This document shows positions 45,225 through 46,859 of a stretch of 46,859 nt of DNA, piece by piece. The first letter of the stretch is position 1. Each line of letters opens with the position of its first letter. The DNA lies in NCBI RefSeq assembly GCF_000282215.1, contig NZ_AKJS01000082.1, forward strand, positions 1 to 46,859. The letters run 5' to 3'. Both the position numbers and the translations under genes were made by a program. A model generated the notes under the pieces. It was not told the DNA's origin, ran no database searches, and worked only from the letters and a program-made list of their open reading frames with translations. Origin of the DNA: Pseudomonas sp. GM21. Lineage in GTDB: Bacteria > Pseudomonadota > Gammaproteobacteria > Pseudomonadales > Pseudomonadaceae.

Positions 45225-46742
45225 GTGACCACTCTCCACCAGCCTGACCTACCCAAACCAGCGATTCGCAGCGTACTGATCGCCCTGATGCTGGCGATCT
45301 TTCTTGGAGCGCTGGACCAGACCATCGTCGCGGTTTCGATGCCGGCGATTTCCGCTCAGTTCAAGGACGTCAGCCTGCTGGCCTGGGTGATTTCCGGGTA
45401 CATGGTGGCGATGACGGTGGCGGTGCCGATCTACGGCAAGCTCGGCGATTTGTATGGTCGGCGCAAGCTGATGCTGTTCGGCATGGGGCTGTTCACCCTG
45501 GCCTCGTTGTTCTGCGGCATGGCCCAGAGCATGGAGCAATTGGTCCTGGCGCGGATCCTTCAAGGCATCGGTGCAGGCGGGATGATTTCGGTCAGCCAGG
45601 CGATCATCGGTGACATCGTCCCGCCCCGGGAACGCGGGCGTTATCAGGGTTATTTCAGCAGCATGTACGCTGTTGCCAGCGTGGCCGGCCCGGTGCTCGG
45701 CGGCTACATGACCGAGTACTTGTCCTGGCGCTGGGTGTTTTTGATCAATCTGCCGCTGGGCGTCGGTGCCTGGCTAGTGGCCAATCGCACCCTGGTCGGG
45801 CTGCCGGTGCCGCAGCGCAAACCGATCATCGACTACCTCGGCACGTTACTGATGATCATCGGATTGACCGCGTTGTTGCTGGGCATCACTCAGGTCGGCC
45901 AGGGTCATTCGTGGCGCGGCCCTGAGGTGCTGGGACTGTTTGCCTGTGCGGTACTGGTGCTTGGGGTGTTCGTCTGGCATGAACGCCGGGCACGGGAACC
46001 GTTGCTGCCGATGCATCTGTTCGCCAACCGCAACGCGATCCTGTGCTGGTGCACGATTTTCTTCACCAGCTTCCAGGCGATCTCGCTGATCGTGCTGATG
46101 CCGCTGCGCTTCCAGAGCGTCACCGGCGCCGGGGCCGACAGCGCCGCGCTGCACTTGTTGCCACTGGCCATGGGGTTGCCGATCGGTGCGTACTTTGCCG
46201 GCCGTCGGACTTCGGTGACCGGTCGCTACAAGCCGATGATCCTGACCGGGGCGGCGTTGATGCCGATCTCGATTCTGGGCATGGCGTTCAGCCCGCCGCA
46301 GGCTTTTTGGCTCAGTAGCCTGTTCATGTTGTTGTGCGGGATCGCTGGCGGCATGCAATTCCCGACGTCATTGGTCGGCACGCAGAACGCGGTGGAACAG
46401 CGTGATATCGGCGTAGCGACCAGCACCACCAACCTGTTTCGCTCGCTGGGCGGCGCGGTGGGAGTGGCGTTGATGTCGGCGCTGTTGCTGGCGTTGCTGC
46501 AGGACTCGAACTTTGCCCACATGGCCGGTTCGTCGCTGATCGCCGAGGGCAGTTCGGGCAATGTCCTGCTCGACGGCTTGAACGCTGCACCGGGGGATGC
46601 ACAAAACGCTTTGCGCGCCGAGTTGTTGCTGACGTTCAGGCATTTGCTGATGGTGAGCGCGGCGGTGTCGCTGCTGGGGTTGGCGGCGGCGGTTGCCATG
46701 CCGAACAAGTTGTTGCGGGGGCGGGAGGATAAGGTTCGGTAG
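45225..46742 (+). CDS. MFS multidrug exporter, DHA2 (EmrB/QacA) type
   Basis: The 505-residue carrier has 14 predicted helices, with D31 in the first helix (FLGALDQTIVAVSMPAI), motif A YGKLGDLYGRRKLMLFG and motif C AGPVLGGYMTEYLSWRWVF. It should export hydrophobic or aromatic compounds by proton antiport. I chose the GTG at 45225, preceded by GCAGG 7 nt upstream; a TTG at 45207 would add six residues. Position after pobA suggests, without proof, a link to aromatic compounds. Confidence 0.87.
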   Translation: MTTLHQPDLPKPAIRSVLIALMLAIFLGALDQTIVAVSMPAISAQFKDVSLLAWVISGYMVAMTVAVPIYGKLGDLYGRRKLMLFGMGLFTLASLFCGMAQSMEQLVLARILQGIGAGGMISVSQAIIGDIVPPRERGRYQGYFSSMYAVASVAGPVLGGYMTEYLSWRWVFLINLPLGVGAWLVANRTLVGLPVPQRKPIIDYLGTLLMIIGLTALLLGITQVGQGHSWRGPEVLGLFACAVLVLGVFVWHERRAREPLLPMHLFANRNAILCWCTIFFTSFQAISLIVLMPLRFQSVTGAGADSAALHLLPLAMGLPIGAYFAGRRTSVTGRYKPMILTGAALMPISILGMAFSPPQAFWLSSLFMLLCGIAGGMQFPTSLVGTQNAVEQRDIGVATSTTNLFRSLGGAVGVALMSALLLALLQDSNFAHMAGSSLIAEGSSGNVLLDGLNAAPGDAQNALRAELLLTFRHLLMVSAAVSLLGLAAAVAMPNKLLRGREDKVR

Positions 46743-46753
46743 CTCCACCGCCC

Positions 46754-46859
46754 GATCGTTCCCACGCTCTGCGTGGGAATGCAGCCCGAGACGCTCCGCG
46801 TCCCTGCCGAAGCGGACGCGGAGCGTCCATTGAGGCATTCCCACGCGGAGCGTGGGAAC
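46754..46859. repeat. Four-hairpin intergenic repeat, family A (copy 3, reaches window end)
   Basis: It has the same order of four palindromes as copies 1 and 2, 12 bp after the MFS stop: GTTCCCACGCTCTGCGTGGG, GACGCTCCGCGTC, GGACGCGGAGCGTCC and ATTCCCACGCGGAGCGTGGG. The last palindrome ends at the last base of the window. Confidence 0.87.

Overview
The window looks like chromosome of a fluorescent-group Pseudomonas. The basis is GC-rich coding sequence, gene families typical of the genus (class I fumarase, MifS/MifR-type two-component system with a KgtP-type permease, OlsBA, PobA, an AruI-type decarboxylase) and three families of palindromic intergenic repeats of the kind common in that group. 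No rRNA, tRNA, CRISPR array, transposase or phage gene was recognised.

Layout. 1-1.9 kb: class I fumarase with a structured leader and a strong terminator. 2.0-12.0 kb: an accessory insecticidal-type toxin operon made of one TcB gene (SpvB/VCBS) and two tandem TcC genes (RHS shells with different C-terminal payloads); no TcA pore gene is present. Upstream of TcB lies a perfect 20-bp palindrome of the lux/las-box type, so quorum-sensing or LuxR-solo control is the main hypothesis. Both payloads carry a four-glycine GxxxG zipper in a hydrophobic segment and no enzyme motif I recognise. 12.1-16.8 kb: MifS/MifR-like sensor and sigma-54 activator followed by a KgtP-like 2-oxoglutarate permease, with an exactly spaced -24/-12 promoter and two tandem 12-bp palindromes upstream that look like the activator's enhancer sites.

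16.9-28.6 kb, mostly housekeeping or envelope genes: RHH protein and DJ-1/PfpI protein, EamA transporter, methyltransferase, LemA-TPM-TPM operon, periplasmic beta-glucosidase BglX, YceI-ClsB pair, serine hydrolase plus a small Cys-rich membrane protein. 28.7-33.9 kb: a short acyl-CoA dehydrogenase relative divergent from the ornithine-lipid genes olsB-olsA, flavin reductase, two small proteins, and an AraC regulator divergent from a monooxygenase-fold protein.

34.0-42.5 kb: a minus-strand catabolic and transport cluster (AruI-like ThDP decarboxylase, aldehyde dehydrogenase, Tat-type binding protein, two permeases, ATPase) divergent from a LysR regulator. It plausibly imports and degrades a guanidino or polyamine compound. 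42.6-46.9 kb: small membrane protein, AraC-type pob regulator divergent from pobA (4-hydroxybenzoate 3-monooxygenase), and a 14-TM MFS exporter. The repeats sit at gene ends throughout, one inside the ABC operon, and in two places supply coding sequence or a stop codon to a gene.
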